Source: Gammaproteobacteria bacterium (GTDB taxonomy: Bacteria; Pseudomonadota; Gammaproteobacteria; Burkholderiales; Rhodocyclaceae). From it: a DNA stretch of 64,000 nt. The number at the start of each line of letters is the position of its first letter. Position 1 is the first letter of the stretch. Of the stretch, positions 17,914 to 27,349 are shown piece after piece. The stretch spans positions 30,875-94,874 of the forward strand of contig JAHJHI010000001.1 in NCBI GenBank assembly GCA_018824085.1. The letters run 5' to 3'. The notes under the pieces were generated by a model. It searched no databases, had not been told where the DNA came from, and saw nothing but the letters and a program-made list of their open reading frames with translations. The translations under genes and the position numbers were made by a program.

Positions 17914-19488
17914 TCAGGCCGGCGCCGATGTGCGAATCAGGTGATCGAAAGCGGAAATGGCCGCCTTGGATCCTTCACCCATCGCGATGACGATCTGCTT
18001 GTACGGCACGGTGGTCACGTCGCCGGCGGCAAAGACGCCCGGCGTCGACGTTTCGCAGCGCGCATCGACCTGGATCTCGCCGTACTTCGTCAGCTCGATC
18101 GAACCCTTGAGCCACTCGGTGTTCGGCACCAGACCGATCTGCACGAAAATGCCCTCCAGCTCGACGGCATGCGACGCGCCGCTTGCGCGGTCCGTGTACT
18201 TCAGCGCGTTCACCCGGCCGTCCGCACCGCCCGTCACTTCCGTGGTCTGCGCCTGCAGGATCACCTTCACGTTCGGCAGGCTCAGCAGCTTGCGCTGCAG
18301 CACGGCGTCGGCGCGCATCTGCTTGTCGAATTCCAGCAGCGTGACGTGACCGACGATGCCGGCCAGATCGATCGCCGCCTCGACGCCCGAATTGCCGCCA
18401 CCGATCACCGCCACGCGCTTGCCCTTGAACAGCGGGCCGTCGCAGTGCGGGCAGTAGGCCACGCCCTTGTTGCGGTATTCGCGCTCGCCCGGTACATCCA
18501 TTTCACGCCAGCGCGCGCCGGTCGCGAGAATGACGGCGCGCGACTTGAGCTGTCCGCCGTTGGTCAGGTGCAGCGTGATCAGGCCGTCGCCCGACTCTGC
18601 CGCCGGAATCAGCTTGTCGACGCGCTGCAGCGCCATCACATCGACGTCGTAGCTCTTCACATGCTCTTCGAGCGCGGCGGCAAGCTTGGGCCCCTCCGTC
18701 TCCTTGACCGAAATGAAGTTCTCGATGCCCAGCGTGTCCATCAGCTGGCCGCCAAAGCGCTCGGCGACGATGCCGGTGCGGATGCCCTTGCGCGCGGCGT
18801 AGATGGCCGCCGCCGCGCCGGCCGGGCCGCCGCCGACAATCAACACGTCGAACGCAGCCCTGGCGCTCATCTTCTCGGCGTCGCGCTTTGCCGCACCGGT
18901 ATCGACCTTGCCCAGTATTTCCTCGATGGTCATGCGCCCCGCCCCGAACAGCTCGCCATTCAGGAACACCATCGGCACCGCCATCACCTGGCGGTCGTCG
19001 ACTTCCTTCTGGAACAACGCGCCGTCTATCGTGACGACCTTGACGCGCGGATTCAGCACTGCCATCAGGTTCAGCGCCTGCACCACGTCCGGGCAGTTGT
19101 GGCACGACAGCGACATGAACACTTCGAAGTTGTAGTCGCCGTCGAGCGACCTGATCTGCTCGATGATGTCGTCCGGCACGCGCGGCGGGTGGCCGCCGGC
19201 CTGCAGCAGCGCGAGCACCAGCGACGTGAATTCATGGCCGAGCGGAATGGCTGCGAAGCGCAGCGACATGTCGCCGCCCTGGCGGTTGATCGCGAACGAC
19301 GGCACGCGCGCGACGGCGTCGCTGTCCGGCGTCAGCGAAATCTTGTCCGACAGTCCGGCGATGTCGTCCAGCAGCCCCCGCAACTCACGCGCGGCGTCGC
19401 TGTCGTCCAGCGTGGCGCTCAGTTCGATCGGGTACTGCAGCTTTTCGAGGTAGGCCTTCAACTGGGCCTTGAGGGAGTCGTCCAGCAT
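17914..19488 (-). CDS. ahpF: Alkyl hydroperoxide reductase subunit F
   Basis: [52 protein letters not shown]. Confidence 0.97.
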   Translation of the reverse strand: MLDDSLKAQLKAYLEKLQYPIELSATLDDSDAARELRGLLDDIAGLSDKISLTPDSDAVARVPSFAINRQGGDMSLRFAAIPLGHEFTSLVLALLQAGGHPPRVPDDIIEQIRSLDGDYNFEVFMSLSCHNCPDVVQALNLMAVLNPRVKVVTIDGALFQKEVDDRQVMAVPMVFLNGELFGAGRMTIEEILGKVDTGAAKRDAEKMSARAAFDVLIVGGGPAGAAAAIYAARKGIRTGIVAERFGGQLMDTLGIENFISVKETEGPKLAAALEEHVKSYDVDVMALQRVDKLIPAAESGDGLITLHLTNGGQLKSRAVILATGARWREMDVPGEREYRNKGVAYCPHCDGPLFKGKRVAVIGGGNSGVEAAIDLAGIVGHVTLLEFDKQMRADAVLQRKLLSLPNVKVILQAQTTEVTGGADGRVNALKYTDRASGASHAVELEGIFVQIGLVPNTEWLKGSIELTKYGEIQVDARCETSTPGVFAAGDVTTVPYKQIVIAMGEGSKAAISAFDHLIRTSAPA

Positions 19489-19528
19489 GATGTGCTCGGC
19501 TTTCCAGAAGACAGGGGATGCAGAAAAG

Positions 19529-19572
19529 AAAACACCCGGGCCGGCGCGTCAGGCACCTGACCCGGGTGTTTC
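19529..19572 (-). terminator. Terminator/attenuator-like branched hairpin between ahpC and ahpF
   Basis: AAACACCCGGG..CCCGGGTGTTT stem enclosing inner GTCAGG-CA-CCTGAC; on the minus strand followed by TTTTCTTTTC. Confidence 0.65.
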
Positions 19573-19589
19573 AGCGAAGCGGTGCTCGC

Positions 19590-20153
19590 TCAGATCTTGC
19601 CGACGAGGTCCAGCGACGGCGTCAGCGTGTCCGCGCCTTCTTTCCACTTGGCCGGGCAGACCTGACCCGGATGGCTGGCGACGAACTGGGCAGCCTTGAG
19701 CTTGCGCAGCGTTTCGTTCATGTCGCGGGCGATCGCGTTGTCGTGGATTTCGGCGGTCTTGATGACGCCTTCCGGATTGATGATGAAGGTGCCGCGCAGC
19801 GCCAGGCCCTCTTCCTCGATATGAACGTCGAAGGCGTGCGTGAGCTGGTGCGTCGGATCGCCGACCAGCGGGAACTTGGCCTTGCCGACGGCCGGCGAGG
19901 TTTCGTGCCACACCTTGTGCGAGAAGTGCGTGTCGGTCGTGACGATGTAGATCTCGGCGCCGGCCTTCTGGAACTCGGCGTAGTTGTTCGCTGCGTCCTC
20001 GACTTCGGTCGGGCAGTTGAACGTGAACGCGGCCGGCATGAACACGATCACCGACCATTTGCCCTTCAGGCTTTCGTCAGTGACGGTGATGAACTTGCCG
20101 TTGTGGAAAGCGTTGGCCGTGAAGGGCTGGACGGTGCTGTTGACGATGGGCAT
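19590..20153 (-). CDS. ahpC: Alkyl hydroperoxide reductase subunit C (peroxiredoxin)
   Basis: MPAAFTFNCPTEVEDAANNYAEFQ; VCPAKWKEGADTL. Confidence 0.97.
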   Translation of the reverse strand: MPIVNSTVQPFTANAFHNGKFITVTDESLKGKWSVIVFMPAAFTFNCPTEVEDAANNYAEFQKAGAEIYIVTTDTHFSHKVWHETSPAVGKAKFPLVGDPTHQLTHAFDVHIEEEGLALRGTFIINPEGVIKTAEIHDNAIARDMNETLRKLKAAQFVASHPGQVCPAKWKEGADTLTPSLDLVGKI

Positions 20154-20218
20154 CTCGAGGTCCTTTGTCGTGGGTTGGGGGATGAAAGCCGCAATGATAG
20201 GGCGAAACGTCCCGTTTG

Positions 20219-20235
20219 TTTAGACTTGATCTAAA
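20219..20235. promoter_or_regulatory. Candidate operator in ahpC promoter region (inverted repeat)
   Basis: TTTAGA-CTTGA-TCTAAA, perfect 6 bp arms, about 65 bp upstream of ahpC start. Confidence 0.35.
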
Positions 20236-20247
20236 AAAGTTCCGGCC

Positions 20248-21255
20248 TCACGGAAACATGTACGCACGCCGCTTCGTGATGGCCACGAGCGACAGCATGA
20301 CGGGCACCTCCACCAGCACGCCGACGACGGTGGCCAGCGCCGCGCCGGAATGCAGCCCGAACAGTGAAATGGCGACGGCAACCGCCAGTTCGAAGAAGTT
20401 GGATGTCCCGATCAGGCACGCAGGTGCCGCGATGCCGTACGGCAGCTTCATCATCCGCGCAGCGAAGAAGCCGAGCGCATAGATGCCGTAGGTCTGCAGC
20501 ACCAGCGGTACGGCGATCAGCGCGATGACGAAGGGCTGGGCGACGATGGTTTCCGCCTGAAAGCCGAACAGCAGCACGACGGTCGCCAGCAGACCGATGA
20601 TGGACCAGGGCTTGAGCGCCGCCACGAAGTGCGCCAGGGCCGTACCGCCGCCCAGGGCCTGGCGCGTGAGCACTCCCGCCACCAGCGGCAGCACGACGTA
20701 GAGCGCGGTCGACAGCAGCAGCGTCTCCCAGGGCACAGCGATATCGGTCACGCCGAGCAGGAAACCCGCGATCGGCGCGAAGGCGAACACCATCACCAGA
20801 TCGTTCACCGATACCTGCACCAGCGTGTACGCCGCGTCGCCCTTCGTCATCTGGCTCCACACGAACACCATGGCCGTGCATGGCGCCACGCCGAGCAGGA
20901 TCATGCCGGCGATGTATTCCGACGCCGACTGCGGATCAACCCAGGGCGCGAACAGGTGCTGGAAGAACAGCACGCCGAGCGCAGCCATCGTGAATGGCTT
21001 CACCAGCCAGTTGATGACCAGCGTGAGCACCAGACCCTGCGGCCGGCGCCCGACATCGCGCACGGCAGCAAAATCGATCTGGATCATCATCGGATAGATC
21101 ATTATCCAGATCAGCACCGCCACGACCAGATTGACGTGCGCCACTTCCAGCGCGGCAACCGTCGCGAAAAAACCAGGCACGATCATGCCGAGGGCAACGC
21201 CCGCGACGATGCCCAGCCCGACCCACAGGCTGAGCCAGCGTTCAAAAATTCCCAT
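20248..21255 (-). CDS. acr3: ACR3-family arsenite efflux permease
   Basis: Multi-[37 protein letters not shown]. Confidence 0.95.
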   Translation of the reverse strand: MGIFERWLSLWVGLGIVAGVALGMIVPGFFATVAALEVAHVNLVVAVLIWIMIYPMMIQIDFAAVRDVGRRPQGLVLTLVINWLVKPFTMAALGVLFFQHLFAPWVDPQSASEYIAGMILLGVAPCTAMVFVWSQMTKGDAAYTLVQVSVNDLVMVFAFAPIAGFLLGVTDIAVPWETLLLSTALYVVLPLVAGVLTRQALGGGTALAHFVAALKPWSIIGLLATVVLLFGFQAETIVAQPFVIALIAVPLVLQTYGIYALGFFAARMMKLPYGIAAPACLIGTSNFFELAVAVAISLFGLHSGAALATVVGVLVEVPVMLSLVAITKRRAYMFP

Positions 21256-21264
21256 GATGTGGCC

Positions 21265-21756
21265 TCAATGTGCGGACAGGTCGCGAGCCGTCTGTTGCAG
21301 CGTCGGCGCCTGCAACCGTTCGTCCGGCAGCGCCACCAGTTTGTCGAGCCGGCGCCGGATCAGCGCAAGCGTGTCGCGGAAGGCGGCGAGCTTCGCCGCA
21401 TCGTCGCCGGACGTGGCCGACGGATCGGCATACCCCCAGTGCGCCGTGGCAGGGTGCCCCGGCCATACCGGACAGGCTTCGCCCGCGGCGCCGTCGCATA
21501 CCGTGATGATCAGGTCCATCTGCGGCGCACCGGGCACCGCGAACTCGTCCCAGGCCTTGCTGCGCACGCCGGCAGTATCCACGCCCGCTTCCGCCAGCGC
21601 CTGCAGCGCAAACGGATTGACCTTGCCGCTCGGCTGGCTGCCTGCCGAGAAGGCGCGGAAGCGTCCGCTTCCCAGATGATTGAGCAGACATTCGGCGAGC
21701 ACGCTGCGCGCCGAATTGTGCGTGCACAGGAACAGCACGTTGACCGGATGGCTCAT
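21265..21756 (-). CDS. arsC: Arsenate reductase (low-molecular-weight phosphatase/thioredoxin type)
   Basis: VNVLFLCTHNSARSVLAECLLNHLG; HWGYADPSA. Confidence 0.93.
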   Translation of the reverse strand: MSHPVNVLFLCTHNSARSVLAECLLNHLGSGRFRAFSAGSQPSGKVNPFALQALAEAGVDTAGVRSKAWDEFAVPGAPQMDLIITVCDGAAGEACPVWPGHPATAHWGYADPSATSGDDAAKLAAFRDTLALIRRRLDKLVALPDERLQAPTLQQTARDLSAH

Positions 21757-21757
21757 G

Positions 21758-22234
21758 TCAGCAGCACCCCGAGCCGGAGGACTTGACGCCGAACGGCAGC
21801 GGCTTGCCGCGCGTGACCGGCGCCTTCGGCTCACAACTCGCCGCGGCGGTGCCGGCCGCTTCGTTGAACACCGGAATGTCGCCGAGCGTATGGAAGTGCT
21901 CCCACGCAATGCCCTGCGGATCGGTCACCCAGTGCTTTTCGCTGCGCGCGTAGCAACAGGTGGTTTCGCCCTCGTCCAGCAACGCCAGGTCAGCCGCGCC
22001 GGCACGCGACTTCATTGCCGCAAGTTCGCCGGCGTCGTCTGTCTGTATGCCGAGATGGTCGATGCCCGATGCGTGGCCGCGTGTCGAGATCGCGAAATTG
22101 ACCGGCGGATCCTCGATCATCCACTTCGCGTAGTCGGCTTCGCTGCGGGTTGGCGCGGCATCGAACAGCCGGTTGTAGAAGGCGATGCTCTTTGCGAGAT
22201 CGTCGACGTGGAGGTGGACGTGAAAGCGCTTCAT
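21758..22234 (-). CDS. arsI: ArsI/CadI-family VOC metalloenzyme
   Basis: MKRFHVHLHVDDLAKSIAFYNRLF, GIDHLGIQ, TTCCYARSEKHWVTDPQGIAWEHF (His/His/Glu plus vicinal Cys pair). Confidence 0.88.
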   Translation of the reverse strand: MKRFHVHLHVDDLAKSIAFYNRLFDAAPTRSEADYAKWMIEDPPVNFAISTRGHASGIDHLGIQTDDAGELAAMKSRAGAADLALLDEGETTCCYARSEKHWVTDPQGIAWEHFHTLGDIPVFNEAAGTAAASCEPKAPVTRGKPLPFGVKSSGSGCC

Positions 22235-22247
22235 TCGGGTTCTCCGG

Positions 22248-22571
22248 TCAGCAGTTGGTGCAGGAAGGCGCGGCCTCGGCACAGGGCGTGCCACGGCAGC
22301 AATTCTCGGTCAGGTAGGCCATCAGGTCGCCCATGCAGGCGTAGTCGGCGCGATAGATCAGGTTGCGGCCCTCGCGCGACTGCATCAGCAATCCGGCATT
22401 CGTCAGTTCCTTCAGATGAAAGGACAGGCTGGTCGGTGCGACAGCCAGCGCGGCGGCCAGCGCGCCCGGTGTCATCCCTTCCGGGCCGGCGACGACAAGT
22501 GCCCGGAAGACACGCAGGCGCACTTCCTGGGCAAGCGCGGCAAGCGCGCGGATGACGTTCTGTTCATTCAT
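22248..22571 (-). CDS. arsR: ArsR-family transcriptional repressor
   Basis: wHTH: GMTPGALAAALAVAPTSLSFHLKELTNAGLLMQSREGRNLIYRAD; C-terminal CC-x4-C-x6-C-x2-C. Confidence 0.93.
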   Translation of the reverse strand: MNEQNVIRALAALAQEVRLRVFRALVVAGPEGMTPGALAAALAVAPTSLSFHLKELTNAGLLMQSREGRNLIYRADYACMGDLMAYLTENCCRGTPCAEAAPSCTNC

Positions 22572-22572
22572 T

Positions 22573-22595
22573 ATTCAATAATAATTGAATTATTG
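22573..22595. promoter_or_regulatory. Candidate ArsR operator
   Basis: ATTCAAT-AATA-ATTGAAT (22573-22590) overlapping CAATAAT-AATTGA-ATTATTG (22576-22595), immediately upstream of arsR start in a very AT-rich patch. Confidence 0.65.
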
Positions 22596-22659
22596 GATTG
22601 TGTGAAGCGACACTGCGCGTCCGGCCCCTGTCGCCGCAATTCCGCTACGCTGCCGCGCA

Positions 22660-23036
22660 TGACGTCCGAACCATCCATCCCGCTCGTGCTGGTCAGGCCA
22701 CGGCTGTACATCGGTGACCGCATCGCCATCGGCCCGGGCAAGATCGACCTGCTGCGCCAGGTGGCCGACACCCGTTCGATCAGCGCCGCAGCGCGCGCGA
22801 TGGGCATGACCTACAAGCGCGCGTGGCTGCTCATCGACTCGCTGAATCAGGGATTCGGTCGTCCCGTCGTCGAAGCATCTTCCGGCGGGCGCGGCGGCGG
22901 CGGCGCGCGGCTCACACCGCTTGGCGACAGCCTGATCGAGGCTTACACAAGGCTTGAACGCGCGCTGTCCGGCACCTGCGCGGCGGAGCTGGATGCGCTG
23001 CGCGCACTGGCGGAGATGTCGATTGCGCGCGACTGA
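22660..23036 (+). CDS. ModE-type N-terminal wHTH regulator without molybdate-binding domain
   Basis: KIDLLRQVADTRSISAAARAMGMTYKRAWLLIDSLNQGFGRPVVEASSGGRGGGGARLTPLG; no MOP/TOBE region. Confidence 0.88.
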
Positions 23037-23076
23037 GCGAGCGTTATATCCTTTATGTCAACACGCCACCCCGGTC

Positions 23077-23865
23077 ATGGCCCGCATGCTCAGATTGCTG
23101 CTCAGACTCGCCTTGCTGTGCCTGCCGGCCTTCGCCCAGGCCGCGGATGTTCCGGCCATCGCGGCGGCGGCCGACCTCAAGTTCGCGCTGACCGATCTCG
23201 CGCAGCGATTCGAGAAAGACACCGGCCGGCGCGTTCGCCTGAGCTTCGGCTCGTCCGGCAATTTCACGCAGCAGATCGAACAGGGCGCGCCATTCGAACT
23301 TTTCCTCAGCGCCGACGAACAGTTCGTGTTCCGTCTGGCTGACCGGGGCCTGACGACCGACCGCGGCGTGCTCTATGCGATCGGCCGGCTGGTGCTGTTC
23401 GCGCCCGCCGGCTCGGCCCTGCGCCCGGACGAGGACATGAAGGATCTGCGCGCGGCGCTGGCCGACGGGCGCCTGCGTCGTTTCGCCATTGCAAACCCTG
23501 CCCACGCGCCGTATGGCCGCGCCGCGCGCGCCGCGCTGCGCCACGCCGGGCTGTGGGACGACATCGAACCCCGGCTGGTGCTCGGCGAGAACGCCGCGCA
23601 GGCCACGCAGTTCGCCGCGTCCGGCGCAAGCCAGGGCGGCATCGTGCCGTTGTCGCTGTCAAAGGCGCCGGAAGTGGCCAGCCTGGGCACCTTCGCGCTG
23701 ATCCCCGCGCAATGGCATGCGGACGAGCCGTTGCGCCAGAGAATGGTGCTGATGCGCGGCGCCGGCGCCACCGCGCGCGCCTTCCACGATTACCTGCAGC
23801 AACCGGCCGCGCGTGCGCAGCTTGCCCGTTCCGGTTTCACGCTGCCGGACGAGCGCAGCCACTGA
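23077..23865 (+). CDS. modA: Molybdate ABC transporter substrate-binding protein
   Basis: Signal peptide; VPAIAAAADLKFALTDLAQRFEKDTGRRVRLSFGSSGNFTQQIEQGAPFELFLSAD. Confidence 0.95.
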   Translation: MARMLRLLLRLALLCLPAFAQAADVPAIAAAADLKFALTDLAQRFEKDTGRRVRLSFGSSGNFTQQIEQGAPFELFLSADEQFVFRLADRGLTTDRGVLYAIGRLVLFAPAGSALRPDEDMKDLRAALADGRLRRFAIANPAHAPYGRAARAALRHAGLWDDIEPRLVLGENAAQATQFAASGASQGGIVPLSLSKAPEVASLGTFALIPAQWHADEPLRQRMVLMRGAGATARAFHDYLQQPAARAQLARSGFTLPDERSH

Positions 23866-24539
23866 TGGACTGGGCCGCCATCGTCCTGTCGGCGAAGCTG
23901 GCCGCCGTCACGCTCGTCATCCTGATACCGATGGCCGTGGGCGTCGCGCGCTGGCTTGCCGTCACGACGAATCGCGCCAAGCCCTGGCTGGAGGGCCTGC
24001 TGGCACTGCCGCTGGTGCTGCCGCCCACCGTCGTCGGCTACTACCTTCTGGTCGCAATGGGCAACCGGTCGGCGCCCGGACGACTGTTCGAATCGCTGAC
24101 GGGGCACACGCTGGCGTTCAGTTTCAGCGGTCTGGTGCTGGCGTCCATCGTTGTCAACGTGCCGTTCGCCGTTCAGCCGGTACAGCGGGCGTTCGAATCC
24201 ATCGCGCCTGAAATACGCGAAGCGGCGCAATGCTGCGGCCTCTCCTTCTGGCAGGCCATGTTCAGGATCGAATTGCCCCTCGCCTGGCCCGGCATCCTGT
24301 CGGCCTGTGTATTGACGTTCGCGCACACGCTGGGTGAATTCGGTGTCGTGCTCATGGTGGGCGGCAACATTCCGGGCGAAACGCAGACGGTGGCGATTTC
24401 GATCTACGACCGCACCCAGGCCTTCGACCATGCATCCGCCGGCGCGATGGCGGCCGCGCTGCTCATCGTGTCGCTGGTGACCATCGCGGTCAGCTACGGT
24501 CTGGTCGAACGCTTGATGCGGCGCCGGCGCAGCGCATGA
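23865..24539 (+). CDS. modB: Molybdate ABC transporter permease
   Basis: ALPLVLPPTVVGYYLL; EIREAAQCCGLSFWQAMFRIELPLAWPGI; start overlaps modA stop (TGATG). Confidence 0.95.
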   Translation: MDWAAIVLSAKLAAVTLVILIPMAVGVARWLAVTTNRAKPWLEGLLALPLVLPPTVVGYYLLVAMGNRSAPGRLFESLTGHTLAFSFSGLVLASIVVNVPFAVQPVQRAFESIAPEIREAAQCCGLSFWQAMFRIELPLAWPGILSACVLTFAHTLGEFGVVLMVGGNIPGETQTVAISIYDRTQAFDHASAGAMAAALLIVSLVTIAVSYGLVERLMRRRRSA

Positions 24540-25621
24540 CGCTCGCGCTCGATCTGCGCCACGGCGCGCCGCGGCTGGATTTCCACGCCGAACTGCCGAC
24601 CGGGCGCATCACGGCACTGCTCGGCCCCTCGGGCAGCGGCAAGACATCGATATTGCGAGCGATCGCCGGCCTCATCCGGCTTGAAGGCGCGGACATCCGC
24701 CTTGGAACCGATGTCTGGAACGACGACCGGACGCACCGACCCACGCGCGAGCGCTCGATCGGACTGGTGCCGCAGCAATACGGCCTGTTCCCGCACATGA
24801 GTGCGCTGCGCAACGTGGAAACCGCACTTGGCAACCTGCCGCCGGCACAGCGCAGCGAACGCGCGCATGCGGCGATCGAACTGGCCCACGTCGCCGGGCT
24901 GGAAGCGCGCTATCCGCATGAACTGTCCGGAGGACAGAAGCAGCGCGTCGCGCTGGCCCGCGCCATCGCACGCCAGCCGGCCGTGCTGCTGCTCGACGAG
25001 CCGTTCTCGGCGGTCGACCGCAGCACGCGCAAGCGGCTATATGTGGAATTGCGTCGCCTGCACGGGCAGTTGCAGAACACCATCGTGCTGGTCACGCATG
25101 ATCTCGATGAAGCCGCGCAGCTCGCCCATCACCTGTGTCTGATCCGCCATGGCCGCCTGCTGCAGTCCGGCCCGACCGGTGACGTGCTGACCCGTCCGCG
25201 CAGCGAGGAGTCAGCCCGCCTGCTGGACATTCCGAACGTTTTCGACGGTCGTGTGGAAAGACTGAGCGACGGCAACTGCCTCCTGCACTGGGGCCCGCAT
25301 GCGTTGCGCGTGCCCTGCCCTGACGCCCCGGATGGCGCGCGCATCCGCTGGGCCGTGCTGCCGTCAAACGTCCTGCTCGCGCGCCCCGACAAGCCCTGGG
25401 AAAGCCATCTCGAAAACCCGGTTCCGGCGCAGGTACTGGAGGTGATCGAGCTGGGCGGCGAAGCCGTCGTGCGGGTGAAGGTGTTCGGCCTGGACGACTG
25501 CATGCTGCAGCTGCGCCTGCCGATGCGGGCGATCCGGCGCTATCACGTCGCACCCGGTCATGCGATCACGATCTGCCTGCGCTCCGCGGACATCGTGCCG
25601 CTGCTCGACAGCGGGGACTGA
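24536..25621 (+). CDS. modC: Molybdenum ABC transporter ATP-binding protein
   Basis: GPSGSGKTS Walker A, LSGGQKQRVALARA, C-terminal TOBE-like domain. Confidence 0.96.
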   Translation: MTLALDLRHGAPRLDFHAELPTGRITALLGPSGSGKTSILRAIAGLIRLEGADIRLGTDVWNDDRTHRPTRERSIGLVPQQYGLFPHMSALRNVETALGNLPPAQRSERAHAAIELAHVAGLEARYPHELSGGQKQRVALARAIARQPAVLLLDEPFSAVDRSTRKRLYVELRRLHGQLQNTIVLVTHDLDEAAQLAHHLCLIRHGRLLQSGPTGDVLTRPRSEESARLLDIPNVFDGRVERLSDGNCLLHWGPHALRVPCPDAPDGARIRWAVLPSNVLLARPDKPWESHLENPVPAQVLEVIELGGEAVVRVKVFGLDDCMLQLRLPMRAIRRYHVAPGHAITICLRSADIVPLLDSGD

Positions 25622-25628
25622 AGCTGCG

Positions 25629-26195
25629 TCAGAAGTCTGGCGCGCACTGCGCCACTGGCGCGAAGCTGCGCCGATGTATGGGTGACGGACCGTGCGCCCG
25701 CAGCGCGGCCAGATGCTCCGGCGTCGGATAGCCCTTGTGGCGGGCAATGCCGTACAGCGGATACTGCTCGGCAAGGCGCAGCATTTCGTGGTCGCGATCG
25801 GTCTTTGCCAGTATCGACGCTGCCGAAATTGCGGCTTCAAGGGCATCGCCGCCAACGACGGCCCGCGCCGGCATCAGCAGGCCCGGCGGAATCCGGTTGC
25901 CGTCGATCAGTACCTGCGTCGGTTGCACGGCGAGCGCTTCGATCGCGCGTCGCATCGCCAGCATGCTGGCGTGCAGGATGTTCAGGCGATCGATTTCCTC
26001 GACGCTGGCAACGCCCACCGCCCAGGCCAGCGCACGCTCGCGAATCAGCGGCGCCAGCGCTTCCCGTTTTTTCTCCGACAGCTTTTTCGAATCCGCCAGA
26101 CCGTCGATCGGGCGTGCCGGATCGAGAATCACGGCGGCTGCGTAGACCGGTCCGCACAACGGCCCGCGACCCGCTTCATCCACACCCGCAATCAT
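25629..26195 (-). CDS. rnhB: Ribonuclease HII
   Basis: [24 protein letters not shown]. Confidence 0.97.
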   Translation of the reverse strand: MIAGVDEAGRGPLCGPVYAAAVILDPARPIDGLADSKKLSEKKREALAPLIRERALAWAVGVASVEEIDRLNILHASMLAMRRAIEALAVQPTQVLIDGNRIPPGLLMPARAVVGGDALEAAISAASILAKTDRDHEMLRLAEQYPLYGIARHKGYPTPEHLAALRAHGPSPIHRRSFAPVAQCAPDF

Positions 26196-27349
26196 GGCGC
26201 CGCCGCCGGAAGGTGCGCCAGGATGGCCGCCGCGGCGCGGCTCGCGGTGTCGCAGCGCAAGGCGGTGTGTATGCGCTCGAAATGCTCCAGCTGCGTGGCT
26301 CGCGCAGCCTCGTCGCCGAGCAGCGCATCCAGCGCGTCTGCCAGCTTCAGCGGCGTGGCATCGTGCTGCAGCAGTTCGGGCACCACGGCGCTGCCTTCCA
26401 GTATGTTTGGCAGTCCGACCCAGGGCTGGTAGGCCATGCGCTTCATGATCTGCCAGGACACCGGATGCATGCGGTAGGCGATGACGTGCGGCGCGCGGCA
26501 CAACGCGGCCTCCAGCGTGGCCGTGCCACTGGCGACGAGCGCGGCATCGCAGGCCATCATCGCGTCACGGGCATGGCCGAACAGGATGGAGATCGGCAGG
26601 TCGGTGGCCTTGCGCTCCCACAGCGCATGCTCGAACAGCTTGCGTGTTTCGCGCGTGGTCAGCGGCACGAGGAAGCGCAGCGCCGGGTGACGGTCGTGCA
26701 GCTCGCGCGCCGCGTCGATCCAGGTGGCCGCGTTATAGCGCAACTCGGACTGGCGGCTGCCCGGCAGCAAGGCCACGACGCGTGCGCTGGCGGGAAGTGC
26801 CAGCCGCTCACGCGCCGCCTGGCGCTGCGGCGCGGGCGAGATCTCGTCGGCGAACGGGTGTCCGACGTAGCTCACCGGCACGCCCGCCTTTTCGTACAAC
26901 TCGGGTTCGAACGGGAACAGACAGAGCATGCGCGACACGCTGCGTGCGATGCCCTTGATCCGTCCACCGCGCCAGGCCCAGATCGACGGACTGACATAGT
27001 GGATGGCCGGTATGCCCGCATCGCGCAGGTTCCGCTCCAGCCACAGGTTGAAGTCAGGCGCGTCAACGCCGATGAAGGCCGCCGGGCGCGCTGCCAGCAG
27101 CCGCTGCAGCAGTCGCTTGCGGATGCCCGACAGCTCGCGGTAGTGACGCAGAACTTCGACGTAGCCGCGAACCGACAGCTTCTCCGCCGGCCACCAGGCA
27201 TCCAGCCCGGCCGACGCCATGCGCGGGCCGCCGATGCCGACGAAATCGATATCGGGTCGCGCGCTGCGCAGCGCTTTCATGAGGTGTGCGGCCAGCTGGT
27301 CGCCGGATGCTTCCCCGGCGACCATGGCCACCGTGATGCGGGAGGCCAT
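26192..27349 (-). CDS. lpxB: Lipid-A-disaccharide synthase
   Basis: [31 protein letters not shown]. Confidence 0.97.
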   Translation of the reverse strand: MASRITVAMVAGEASGDQLAAHLMKALRSARPDIDFVGIGGPRMASAGLDAWWPAEKLSVRGYVEVLRHYRELSGIRKRLLQRLLAARPAAFIGVDAPDFNLWLERNLRDAGIPAIHYVSPSIWAWRGGRIKGIARSVSRMLCLFPFEPELYEKAGVPVSYVGHPFADEISPAPQRQAARERLALPASARVVALLPGSRQSELRYNAATWIDAARELHDRHPALRFLVPLTTRETRKLFEHALWERKATDLPISILFGHARDAMMACDAALVASGTATLEAALCRAPHVIAYRMHPVSWQIMKRMAYQPWVGLPNILEGSAVVPELLQHDATPLKLADALDALLGDEAARATQLEHFERIHTALRCDTASRAAAAILAHLPAAAP

